A DNA stretch of 64,000 bases from the NCBI RefSeq assembly GCF_003219795.1, contig NZ_QJVC01000001.1, positions 124,001-188,000 on the forward strand, in the 5' to 3' direction. A model generated the notes under the pieces. It saw nothing but the letters and a program-made list of their open reading frames with translations. It did no database searches and was not told the origin of the DNA. Position 1 is the stretch's first letter. Every line of letters begins with the position of its first letter. The stretch is from Arthrobacter psychrolactophilus. GTDB lineage: Bacteria; Actinomycetota; Actinomycetes; Actinomycetales; Micrococcaceae. A program made the translations under genes and the position numbers. Positions 52,104-60,443 of this stretch are shown here, piece by piece.

Positions 52104-52979
52104 ATGGCAAGCAAAGACCTTAACCACGTAGGAATGCCCGCTGGTCCCGGATTCACGAAGTCGGCAATCAAGCCCAATCCGGCAGTTCAGATCGCGGCCA
52201 ATGCGGCTTTTGATCAGCAGGGCATGCCCACGCCCGTGGTGCACAATATGCTGCTCAAGGCCGTCGAGGTGCAGCGTCCGCTCGTGCTGGCAAATTTGCG
52301 GCGGCTGCGGAAGCGTCATCCGAACGCGACAGCCTTTGAACTCAGCCAGCGCCTCGAGCGCGACTTCCTCAATAGCGTCACCGGCGGTGGCGCAGCGATT
52401 GGTGCCACGGCCATCATCCCCGGCGTGGGAACCGTGGTGGCGTTGTCGATTTCGGCGGCCGCAACCGTTGTTTTCCTCGAGGCGACGGCGCTGTATGCCC
52501 AATCCATTGCCGAGCTCCATGGGGTCAGGCTCCAAGATCCGGAGAGCGCCCAACTTGCCGTCATGACCATCATCCTCGGCAAGGAAGGTCAGGCACTTCT
52601 GGCCGGACTGACGGGTCATGCGCTGGGCACCGGCAAAACACCCATGCAGGCGTGGGGCAAGACGGTGAGCAAGGGCCTGCCGTTAACCACCGTCAAGGGC
52701 CTCGTGGCACCCATGCAAAAAATGTTCCTCAAGAAACTGGCGGCCAGGGGCAGCGCCTCGGTTGTGGGCAAGGCCCTGCCCTTTGGCATCGGCGCCGCCT
52801 TTGGCGGTGTCGGGAACTTCATGATGGGCCGGGCCGTGATCGCCTCGGCCAACAGTGCGTTCGGCCCGGCGCCGCTGGAGATCCCGGAACTGCTGCTCGC
52901 CGAACTAGAAGTCACCGCGAAGGCACCGAAAGCACTTAAAGCGCCAAAGTTACCTAGGGCTCTGCGCCGCGGGAAGTGA
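52104..52979 (+). CDS. Uncharacterised membrane-associated protein (EcsC-like region)
   Basis: This 291-residue protein has a hydrophobic core around GGGAAIGATAIIPGVGTVVALSISAAATVVFLEATALY and a second Gly-rich stretch (GIGAAFGGVGNFMMGRAV). The IPGVG pattern recalls EcsC-family proteins, but the match is loose. The C-terminus is Lys/Ala-rich. AGGGAGAA about 5 nt before ATG 52104 supports this start over 52038. It is convergent with the DUF445 gene, and the function is unknown. Confidence 0.7.
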   Translation: MASKDLNHVGMPAGPGFTKSAIKPNPAVQIAANAAFDQQGMPTPVVHNMLLKAVEVQRPLVLANLRRLRKRHPNATAFELSQRLERDFLNSVTGGGAAIGATAIIPGVGTVVALSISAAATVVFLEATALYAQSIAELHGVRLQDPESAQLAVMTIILGKEGQALLAGLTGHALGTGKTPMQAWGKTVSKGLPLTTVKGLVAPMQKMFLKKLAARGSASVVGKALPFGIGAAFGGVGNFMMGRAVIASANSAFGPAPLEIPELLLAELEVTAKAPKALKAPKLPRALRRGK

Positions 52980-53001
52980 CTCGGTGCTCGGGAGGTAAGT
53001 T

Positions 53002-54285
53002 CTAGCCGAACACGAGGGTGGCCACCGTGAAGATCGCCAACCCCGCGAGGGAGCCCACCACGGTGCCGTTGATCCGGATGAACTGCAGGTCCTTACCCAC
53101 CTGAAGCTCGATCTTTTGCGAGGTCTCCTCGGCATCCCAGCGGGCCACCGTGTCGGTGATGAGCGAGGTGATCTCGTGCTTGTAAGTGCCCACCAGGTAG
53201 GAGGCCGCATTGGCGATCCAGGTGTTGGCCTTCTGCGCCAATTCGGCATCTTCCACGAGACGGGTGCCGAATTCCTGCACGACACCGGTGAACTTGAGCC
53301 GCAGCTCCGAGGTGGGGTCCTCGACGGCGGTCGTCAAAGCGGTCTTGATGGTGTCCCAGGTCTTCCCGGCCAACTCCCGCACCTCGGGATCTCCCAGAAC
53401 CTGCGCCTTGATCGACTCGGCCTTGGCGATCATGGCCGGGTCATGCTGGAGTTCCTGGGCCAGCTGCTGCAGATAGTTGTCCAGCTGCAGACGCACCTCG
53501 TGGCGGGGGTCATCCTGCACGGCGCGGGCAAACTTATAGATCTCGGTGTAAATCTTGTCGCCCACCAGGCCGTCCACAAATTGCGGAACCCAGCTGGGGG
53601 AGCGGTCGGTGACCAGACCAGAAATGGTGGTGTGATTGCTACGCACCCAGGTCGTGGAGCGGTCAACCAACAGATCAACGAGGGCGTGGTGGTGCCCCTC
53701 CGCGAAGATTCGCTCGGCGACCTTGCCGATGGGCGGTCCCCACGGAGGATCCAGCAGATGCTTGCGCACCATGGATTCGATGACGTCCTTGACGTCGTCG
53801 TCCTTCAATACCTCGATGGCTCCGCGCAGCGCCGCGGCTCCCTCGGTAGCCACCCGCTGAGCGCTGGCCGGTTTGGAGAGCCACTGCCCCACTTTTTGAG
53901 CGATCTGGGTCGTGGCCAGTTTTTGTGAGATGACGTCTTCGGAGAGAAAGTTGGTCTCGACAAAGTCGCCCAGCGATGCACCGATCTCATCCTTGCGGTT
54001 GGGGATGATGGCGGTGTGCGGGATCTTCAGACCCATGGGGTACTTGAAGAGCGCCGTGACGGCGAACCAGTCGGCCAAGGCACCCACCATGCCGCCCTCG
54101 GCCGCCGCGCGCACATAGGCGAGCCACGGGAACTGCTGCTGCAGCGCGAAGGCAAAGCAAAACACCACCGCCATGAAGATCAGCAATCCCAGAGCAATAT
54201 TCTTCATTCGTTTCAGGGCCGTGGCCTTGGCAACGTCGGGATGGGGTGTGGTGCTTGGTCGATCGAGCCTCTGTGTCTGCGCCAT
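53002..54285 (-). CDS. DUF445 family membrane protein
   Basis: A 427-residue protein with an N-terminal transmembrane segment (IALGLLIFMAVVFCFAFALQ), the DUF445 core AAAEGGMVGALADWFAVTALFKYPMGLKIPHTAIIPNRKDEIG, a long helical middle and a C-terminal membrane helix (INGTVVGSLAGLAIFTVATLVFG). The family is widespread in bacteria and uncharacterised. Its start is only 22 nt from the divergent glycerophosphodiesterase start, leaving little room for separate promoters. Confidence 0.88.
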   Translation of the reverse strand: MAQTQRLDRPSTTPHPDVAKATALKRMKNIALGLLIFMAVVFCFAFALQQQFPWLAYVRAAAEGGMVGALADWFAVTALFKYPMGLKIPHTAIIPNRKDEIGASLGDFVETNFLSEDVISQKLATTQIAQKVGQWLSKPASAQRVATEGAAALRGAIEVLKDDDVKDVIESMVRKHLLDPPWGPPIGKVAERIFAEGHHHALVDLLVDRSTTWVRSNHTTISGLVTDRSPSWVPQFVDGLVGDKIYTEIYKFARAVQDDPRHEVRLQLDNYLQQLAQELQHDPAMIAKAESIKAQVLGDPEVRELAGKTWDTIKTALTTAVEDPTSELRLKFTGVVQEFGTRLVEDAELAQKANTWIANAASYLVGTYKHEITSLITDTVARWDAEETSQKIELQVGKDLQFIRINGTVVGSLAGLAIFTVATLVFG

Positions 54286-54307
54286 GAAGTAAGCGTAGCG
54301 TGATGAT

Positions 54308-55168
54308 ATGACAGTTCAGATTTACGCCCATCGAGGATCCAGTGCGGCCTATGCCGAACACACCCGTGCCGCTTATTTACAGGCCCTGTCCGACGGCGCC
54401 GACGGGGTTGAGTGCGACCTTCACCTCACGGCCGATGGTGAGCTCATCCTGCTCCACGATGAAAATCTGGACCGCACCTCCAACGGCACCGGGCCCGTGT
54501 CGACCAAGACGCTGGCCCAATTGCGCGAACTAGATTTCAGCTCCTGGCACGGGGCCACCGTCCCGGCCGAGTATGGCACCACGGAAAATCAGTTACTCAC
54601 CCTGCCGGAGTTGCTGGAGATTCTGGCGGGCGCCGACAGGCCCATTGGTCTGGCCATCGAGTTCAAGTACGGCACCAAATTTAGCCCGCGCCTGATCGAG
54701 ACCACCCTGGCCACCTTGCGCAGGCTTGGCTGGACCCCGGAAACCTCCGTGGTGGGCAACATCGAGATCTCGTTCATGAGTTTCCGTCCCTCGGCCGTGA
54801 AGTATCTGGCCGCGAGGATTCCACGCGCCCATCTCTGCCAGCTGCTGGAGTTGATCGATGTGAAGAGTGTCACCAAGAAATTCCGTGGCGGGCCCCTCGT
54901 CGGTCAACTCGTTGCCTTCGTCATGCGCCGCGCCCGGGCTGTCGGGGAAAAATTAGTGAACGACGGCGTCGCTCATCTCGCCGGACCCGGCGTCGAGTAC
55001 CTGCGCACCTACCCAGACAACGGCGAAAAATGGGTGCGGGAAGGCCGAACCATGCGGGTCTGGACGGTGGATAGTCCCGAAGATCTCGCTTTTTGCCTGA
55101 GGTCCGGAGTCACCCAGGTGACAACCAATAAGCCGCGTGAGATCCGGGCCGGGCTTGACGGCATGTGA
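54308..55168 (+). CDS. Glycerophosphodiester phosphodiesterase
   Basis: GDPD enzymes hydrolyse glycerophosphodiesters to glycerol-3-phosphate and an alcohol. Catalytic and metal residues are visible: H8-R9 in YAHRGSS, E35 and D37 in GVECDLHLT, and H50 in LLHDENLDRTSNGTG. At 286 residues without a clear signal peptide it is probably cytosolic. The start ATG 54308 has little leader sequence. It runs into the GH15 gene with a 12-nt gap. Confidence 0.9.
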   Translation: MTVQIYAHRGSSAAYAEHTRAAYLQALSDGADGVECDLHLTADGELILLHDENLDRTSNGTGPVSTKTLAQLRELDFSSWHGATVPAEYGTTENQLLTLPELLEILAGADRPIGLAIEFKYGTKFSPRLIETTLATLRRLGWTPETSVVGNIEISFMSFRPSAVKYLAARIPRAHLCQLLELIDVKSVTKKFRGGPLVGQLVAFVMRRARAVGEKLVNDGVAHLAGPGVEYLRTYPDNGEKWVREGRTMRVWTVDSPEDLAFCLRSGVTQVTTNKPREIRAGLDGM

Positions 55169-55180
55169 TTGCATGTAACC

Positions 55181-57028
55181 ATGGCATCGCGAATCGAAGA
55201 CTATGCACTGCTTTCGGATCTGCACACGGCCGCCCTGGTGGGCCGGGATGGGAGCATCGACTGGTTGTGTTTTCCGCGTTTTGATTCCCCCTCGGTCTTT
55301 ACCGCGCTCATGGGGACGGCAGACCACGGCCGCTGGCTGCTCGCGCCCAGCCATCCGGAGGCCACCGTCGCGCACCGGGAGTATCTGGGCAGAAGCTTTG
55401 TGCTGGAAACCGTCTGGGACACCCCGGAAGGCTCCGTCAGGGTCACCGACTTTATGCCGGTCAAAGACCGCCGCGCCTCCGTGGTGCGCCGCGTCGAGGG
55501 ATTGCGCGGCAGCGTGGAAATCAGTGAACGCATCAGTGTGCGTCCCGGCTACGGCAAGGTGTTGCCCTGGGTGCGTCGCATGGACGCCGACGACGGCTCG
55601 GAGGCGATTGTGGCCGTGGCCGGACCCGACGCTCTGGTGTTGCGCGGCGACGAGCTACCCGAGGCCGTCGACCTGGAACACGCTGGCACATTTTTGGTCG
55701 CGGCGGGGGAGATGATGCAGCAAGAACTCACCTGGTATCCCTCGCATCGCCCGGTTCCTCACGCGATCGACATTGACTTTGCCCTGGAACAAACCGTCAA
55801 TTACTGGGAAGACTGGGCTATCCGGTACAACCAGGACGGGAAATACGCGGCCATCGTGGAACGCTCCTTGCTGGTCCTGCGAGCCCTGACACACGAGGAC
55901 ACCGGCGGCATTGTCGCGGCGCCCACCACCTCCCTGCCCGAAGATTTTGGTGGCGCCCGGAACTGGGATTACAGGTTCTGCTGGCTGCGCGATGCGGCTC
56001 TGACGCTTGAGGCCATGCTGACCCATGGCTTCGATGACGAGGCGCTGAAATGGCGTGACTGGCTGTTGCGCGCCGTCGCGGGAGCTCCAGAAGATCTGCA
56101 AATCATGTACGGGCTCTCCGGAGAACGTGAGCTGCCGGAAGGGGAGCTCAGCCACCTGCCCGGCTACGAGGGCGCCCTCCCTGTCCGTATCGGCAACGGG
56201 GCCGTGGGGCAGTACCAAGCAGATGTGGTGGGCGAGGTCCTCGTCGCGTTGGAGAAATTGCGGCTCGCCGGAGGTCACGAGGACCACTTCTCCTGGCCGT
56301 TGCAACAGGCCATGCTGGGCTTTGTCGAAAAGCACGTTGCGGCCAAGGATCACGGCATCTGGGAGATGCGCGGGGAGTTGCTGCACTTCACACACTCCCG
56401 CGTCATGATGTGGGCCGCCTTTGATTGTGGCGCTCGGGCCGTCCGCGATCACGGATTGGAAGGCCCCCTGGAGCGGTGGGAAGAACTTCGCGACATGCTC
56501 CACGACGAGATCATGGAGCATGGTTTCAACAAGGAGCTCAATACCTTCACGCAAACCTACGGTGGCACCACCACCGACGCCTCCTTGCTGGTCCTGCCAC
56601 AGGTGGGCTTTGTCAGTTATCGCTCCCCGGAAATGCTGGGCACCGTTGCCGCCTTGGAACACGAACTCGTCGACCGCCATGGGCTGATCCTGCGCTATCA
56701 AACAGCCTCGGGCCTGGACGGGCTTGAACCGGGTGAGCACCCCTTCCTGGCGTGTTCCTTCTGGCTCGTGGAACAATACGCGCACTCTGGCCGACGGGAC
56801 GACGCCCTTGCGCTCATGGACACCCTGGTGGGCCTGGCCAATGAGGTGGGCCTGCTGAGCGAAGAATATGACATGGAGCAGGGACGGATGGCCGGGAACT
56901 TCCCCCAGGCGTTTTCGCATCTGGCGCTCGTGCGCGCGGCCGACGCCTTGCACGGCACCGAAAACCTCAGCCTGTCCCCGGATGCAATTGACACCAACAC
57001 CAAACCCATCACGCTCATTCAGGGGTGA
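55181..57028 (+). CDS. Glycoside hydrolase family 15 (glucoamylase / trehalase-like)
   Basis: The protein of 615 residues starts with the actinobacterial GH15 block SRIEDYALLSDLHTAALVGRDGSIDWLCFPRFDSPSVF. It continues with GGARNWDYRFCWLRDAALTLEAML at the sugar-binding site and FLACSFWLVEQYAHSGR near the C-terminus. Mycobacterial relatives act on trehalose; glucoamylase activity is the alternative. No secretion signal is seen. The start is ATG 55181 (an in-frame TTG at 55169 also exists). It follows the GDPD gene closely. Confidence 0.87.
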   Translation: MASRIEDYALLSDLHTAALVGRDGSIDWLCFPRFDSPSVFTALMGTADHGRWLLAPSHPEATVAHREYLGRSFVLETVWDTPEGSVRVTDFMPVKDRRASVVRRVEGLRGSVEISERISVRPGYGKVLPWVRRMDADDGSEAIVAVAGPDALVLRGDELPEAVDLEHAGTFLVAAGEMMQQELTWYPSHRPVPHAIDIDFALEQTVNYWEDWAIRYNQDGKYAAIVERSLLVLRALTHEDTGGIVAAPTTSLPEDFGGARNWDYRFCWLRDAALTLEAMLTHGFDDEALKWRDWLLRAVAGAPEDLQIMYGLSGERELPEGELSHLPGYEGALPVRIGNGAVGQYQADVVGEVLVALEKLRLAGGHEDHFSWPLQQAMLGFVEKHVAAKDHGIWEMRGELLHFTHSRVMMWAAFDCGARAVRDHGLEGPLERWEELRDMLHDEIMEHGFNKELNTFTQTYGGTTTDASLLVLPQVGFVSYRSPEMLGTVAALEHELVDRHGLILRYQTASGLDGLEPGEHPFLACSFWLVEQYAHSGRRDDALALMDTLVGLANEVGLLSEEYDMEQGRMAGNFPQAFSHLALVRAADALHGTENLSLSPDAIDTNTKPITLIQG

Positions 57029-57090
57029 GAGCGTTCTTGCCATATGGACGGACATGAGTTGCCCGGCCAGGGCATGAAAACATAGGGACG

Positions 57091-57870
57091 ATGAAACTTA
57101 GGGATTCGCCCGCAGCCAAGATCGGGGCCTCGATCGCCATCGCCACGGGACTCTATGGGGTGTCGTTCGGCGCACTCTCGGCCGCCTCCGGCATGACGTT
57201 CTGGCAAACCATGGTGTTGAGCCTGCTGCTCTTCAGCGGCGGCTCACAATTTGCCTTCATTGGCGTCGTGGCGGCCGGCGGCACGGGGCTGGCTGCCATG
57301 AGTGCCTCCGCCCTGCTAGGTATCCGCAACGGCGTGTATGGCATGCAGCTCAACGCACTGCTGCGGCCAACCGGCTGGCGGCGCTTTGCCGCGGCGCATG
57401 TCACGATCGATGAATCCACAGCAACCGCCACAGGGCAAAGCGATCCGGATGAGCAAAAGCGTGGATTCTGGGTGGCGGGTGTTGGGGTCTTTATCCTGTG
57501 GAACATTATGACGGCGGTGGGGGCTGCCATTGGCGATGCACTTGGAGATCCCAAGCAATGGGGCCTCGACGGTGCGGCCGTGGCTGCCTTCCTTGGCCTC
57601 CTATGGCCGCGCATCAAGGCCCTCCAACCCGCCGCGATCGCGATCGTGTGTGCCGTGGTGACCTTGTTAGTGGTGCCGTTCGTGCCGCCCGGCGTCCCCA
57701 TTTTGGTGGCGGCTCTTGTGGCAGCGTTGATCGGCTGGTTCCGTCGCGATACGGCGCCCGATCATGCTCCGGGGCACATCGGCGATGGCCTAGAACCCGA
57801 CGTTGACCCGTATCAACGCCCCGCACACTCACACCAGGCCGGGACAACCCGAGAAGAGGAGACACCATGA
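57091..57870 (+). CDS. azlC: Branched-chain amino acid exporter subunit, AzlC family
   Basis: A large membrane subunit of 259 residues begins GASIAIATGLYGVSFGALSAASG, followed by LLFSGGSQFAFIGV and several further helices, the standard AzlC pattern. The C-terminus is a polar His/Asp-rich tail that may be cytoplasmic. AzlCD pairs export branched-chain amino acids or analogues. The end overlaps azlD by 4 nt (ATGA). Confidence 0.87.
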   Translation: MKLRDSPAAKIGASIAIATGLYGVSFGALSAASGMTFWQTMVLSLLLFSGGSQFAFIGVVAAGGTGLAAMSASALLGIRNGVYGMQLNALLRPTGWRRFAAAHVTIDESTATATGQSDPDEQKRGFWVAGVGVFILWNIMTAVGAAIGDALGDPKQWGLDGAAVAAFLGLLWPRIKALQPAAIAIVCAVVTLLVVPFVPPGVPILVAALVAALIGWFRRDTAPDHAPGHIGDGLEPDVDPYQRPAHSHQAGTTREEETP

Positions 57871-58178
57871 ACATGTGGTTGTGGATCCTCCTTGTCGCCG
57901 CCGTGGCCTATGCGACAAAACTACTGGGCTATTTAGTGCCCGCCAAGGTGCTCGCCAATCCGCGCATGTCACGCGTCGCCGGCACGCTCACGATTGGCCT
58001 CCTGGCCTCGCTCACGGTCGTGAACGCCGCGGCGGCAGGAACTGGCGTCGTCATCGATGCCCGGCTTGGCGCTCTTGTGGCAGCGGCCATCGCCCTATGG
58101 TTCAAGGCTCCCTTTCTGGTGGTTGTTCTGGCCGGGGCCGCGGCGGCCGCCGGGTTACGGTTACTGGGTTGGGCTTAA
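57867..58178 (+). CDS. azlD: Branched-chain amino acid exporter subunit, AzlD family
   Basis: A small, highly hydrophobic protein of 103 residues with about four helices (WLWILLVAAVAYATKLLGYLV at the start and ALVAAAIALWFKAPFLVVVLAGAAAAAGLRLL at the end, typical for AzlD). ATG 57867 lies in the azlC stop region, so the two subunits are coupled. Confidence 0.85.
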   Translation: MNMWLWILLVAAVAYATKLLGYLVPAKVLANPRMSRVAGTLTIGLLASLTVVNAAAAGTGVVIDARLGALVAAAIALWFKAPFLVVVLAGAAAAAGLRLLGWA

Positions 58179-58221
58179 ACTCATAGCGCCAAGGAATACA
58201 TAACCGCACGAGGAGACAACC

Positions 58222-58554
58222 ATGATTGTGGCATTTTCAGTAGCACCCAGCGGAACCCCGGGAGATACCCCGGCGGGCACGGGCGATGACGCCTCGGTGC
58301 ACACCGCCGTGGCGGCGGCCGTGAAGGTCGTGCGCGAATCGGGCCTGCCCAATCACACGAGTTCCATGTTCACCGAGATCGAGGGTGACTGGGATGAGGT
58401 CATGGACGTCGTCAAGCGAGCCACAGAGGCTGTGGCGCAGTATGGAAGTCGGGTCTCCCTCGTGCTCAAGGCCGATATTCGCCCCGGCCACACGGGTGAA
58501 CTGAGCGGCAAAGTAGCCCGTCTGGAAGGTGCGCTCGACGCCCTAGCCGAGTGA
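58222..58554 (+). CDS. Thiamine-binding-like protein (MTH1187/YkoF family)
   Basis: This 110-residue protein fits the MTH1187/YkoF-like fold. The start IVAFSVAPSGT and the centre VVRESGLPNHTSSMFTEIEGDWDEVMDVVKRATEAV, with RVSLVLKADIRPG later, are the family pattern. Members bind thiamine or a related ligand; the physiological role is unclear. It follows azlD by 43 nt on the same strand with AGGAG upstream of ATG 58222. Confidence 0.85.
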   Translation: MIVAFSVAPSGTPGDTPAGTGDDASVHTAVAAAVKVVRESGLPNHTSSMFTEIEGDWDEVMDVVKRATEAVAQYGSRVSLVLKADIRPGHTGELSGKVARLEGALDALAE

Positions 58555-58677
58555 GCGCCGTCGTACTTTTCCGGGCCGAGAATCTGACACCCCAGTTAAC
58601 CTAACTATGATTTACATCTGGTGGGGGCCAATCGAGACGGCGGATCCTCCACGGGAAAATGTAAAGGAACCGAAAAG

Positions 58678-59580
58678 ATGACTGTACGAGAACCGGCAAG
58701 CTACACCCTGGCCGACATGGCGGATGCGAGCATCGGCGCGGCGACCCTGGCCGAGCTTGCGGGCGCCCGTGAGGATCTGTGGCCGGCCATCTCGGCACAC
58801 CCGAACTGCTATCCCGCGCTGGCCGAGTGGATTGCCCAGCAGTCCGTGCCGGCCCCGGCACCGCAGCTTGCTGCCATGAGTTCCGAGGCCTGGGCCGCAC
58901 AATTCCAGAGGAACAACGGCCGCGAGGCGACGATGAGCGAGTATCAAAACGCCCTCGCCACGGGTGAAATCATGCAGGAAGCAAGGTCGGCCGAAGACGC
59001 CGTGGCCCAGATCGCCGGTGGCGCGAAGCAACTGGCCTCGGAGGCGAAGGACTTCCTGACAACCCGTGTGGCTCCCGCGGCGGCCGACGCCGCACGCACC
59101 GCACAGCGCGACGGTGGCTGGCAGATGTGGGCCCCTTTCGCTATCCCCGTCCTGGCGTTTATGGGCTTCATGAGCTTGTTCCTGCCGGCCGCGAGTGCCT
59201 CGGCCTCGATATTTGGCAACCGAATCTCGCAAAAGGTGTCGTTCTTTGGTGAAGACGCAGAGGGCGTGGGCGTCATGCTGCTGGTGTTCCTGCTGGCCGT
59301 TCTCGCGCTAGGCGTGACCTCGATCGTGAAGAACGCAAAATGGGCCAAACTTGCAGCCGCCATCGTTGGAATCGTGGTGGGACTCATTAGCTTGATTGTC
59401 ACGATCAGCTTGATGGCCAATGTGGGTGACTCATCCAGCAACTTTGGTGCGTTCTCCGTGAATGCTTCCGTGGGATCCGGAACCGTGATGTTGTTCATCG
59501 TTTCCATCCTGCTCGTGGCCGCATCGGTCATCACCGTGCTCCCAAAGAAGGCCGCCGCACCTGCTCAGGACGGCATCTGA
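58678..59580 (+). CDS. LRV-repeat membrane protein of unknown function
   Basis: The N-terminal region carries a leucine-rich-repeat-variant-like unit (TLAELAGAREDLWPAISAHPNCYPALAEWIAQQ), which occurs in several Arthrobacter-like exported or membrane proteins. A polar middle is followed by at least three membrane helices (about 159-180, 213-235 and 243-270) and a final one near the C-terminus. ATG 58678 with AAAAG upstream is preferred to the upstream frame from 58621. The stop overlaps the next start (TGATG), so it is coupled to the spermidine-synthase-like protein. Confidence 0.7.
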   Translation: MTVREPASYTLADMADASIGAATLAELAGAREDLWPAISAHPNCYPALAEWIAQQSVPAPAPQLAAMSSEAWAAQFQRNNGREATMSEYQNALATGEIMQEARSAEDAVAQIAGGAKQLASEAKDFLTTRVAPAAADAARTAQRDGGWQMWAPFAIPVLAFMGFMSLFLPAASASASIFGNRISQKVSFFGEDAEGVGVMLLVFLLAVLALGVTSIVKNAKWAKLAAAIVGIVVGLISLIVTISLMANVGDSSSNFGAFSVNASVGSGTVMLFIVSILLVAASVITVLPKKAAAPAQDGI

Positions 59581-60443
59581 TGGGCCGCCAACGCGCGCCC
59601 AAAAACGTCGTGGTGGAGCCGGATGTGGCACTCAAGGGTCCCGTCGCGGGAATGTACACGACCGACACGGGCAAGGCCGAGCTGATTCCGGACGGCGATA
59701 ACCCCAACGGCTGGCTGCTCATGCTCAACGGTGTGCAGAGCTCGCACGTGGATCTCGCCGAGCCGTTGCGGCTGGACTTTGAATATATGCGCTGGATCAT
59801 GGCCCTGGTGCAGGACCGCTGGACACCGGGGGAGAAGCTGCGCACCCTGAGCCTCGGCGGTGCCGCGTGCTCCATGCCCCGCTATTTAGTCGCGGCCTAC
59901 CCGAATTCACGCAATGTGGTGGTCGAGATCGACGGCAAGCTGGCCAACTACGTCCGTGACTGGTTTGACCTGCCCCGTGCACCGCGTCTGAAGATTCGCG
60001 TGGGGGAGGCCCGGGAGGTCACGCAGTCCTTGACGGAGGCCAGCCGGGACCTGATCATCCGTGACGTCTTTGCCGGATCGAAAACCCCGCACGCCCTCAC
60101 CACGGCCGAATTCACGCAGGAAGCCAAGAAGGTACTTATTCCTGGCGGCGTATATGTTGTGAACTGCGGGGATTCCTCCGCACTCATCAACGCCCGCCGG
60201 GAAGCGGCCACGATCGCTGACGCGTTTAAGTTCACGGCAATCATTGCCGATCCGCCCATGCTCAAGGGGCGCCGCTCCGGCAATATCATCATTGCCGGAA
60301 GCGACGCTCCGCTGGGTGACGGTGCCGGATTACCGCGCACGCTCCTCGGCGGAGCCATGCCAGCGCAACTGTGGGACAACACCAAGGTGCGCCAATTCGG
60401 CCAGAGCGCCTTAGTGCTCCGGGATGAGGAACTGCAGGAGTAG
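59580..60443 (+). CDS. Spermidine-synthase-like SAM-binding protein
   Basis: The protein of 287 residues shares the polyamine synthase fold: LNGVQSSHVDLAEPLRLDFEYMRWI, LSLGGAACSMPRYL and VVVEIDGKLANYV, with the SAM site DVFAGSKTPHALTTAEF. No S-adenosylmethionine decarboxylase gene is nearby, and many actinobacterial members are of unknown activity, so polyamine synthesis is not assured. Translation is coupled to the membrane protein upstream. Its stop abuts the stop of the convergent permease with no gap. Confidence 0.82.
   Translation: MGRQRAPKNVVVEPDVALKGPVAGMYTTDTGKAELIPDGDNPNGWLLMLNGVQSSHVDLAEPLRLDFEYMRWIMALVQDRWTPGEKLRTLSLGGAACSMPRYLVAAYPNSRNVVVEIDGKLANYVRDWFDLPRAPRLKIRVGEAREVTQSLTEASRDLIIRDVFAGSKTPHALTTAEFTQEAKKVLIPGGVYVVNCGDSSALINARREAATIADAFKFTAIIADPPMLKGRRSGNIIIAGSDAPLGDGAGLPRTLLGGAMPAQLWDNTKVRQFGQSALVLRDEELQE

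Noticed and set aside
55655-57055. A 466-codon minus-strand frame across the GH15 gene
   Set aside because: GH15 motifs run in the plus frame throughout. The opposite frame is low in recognisable structure and has no independent start signals.
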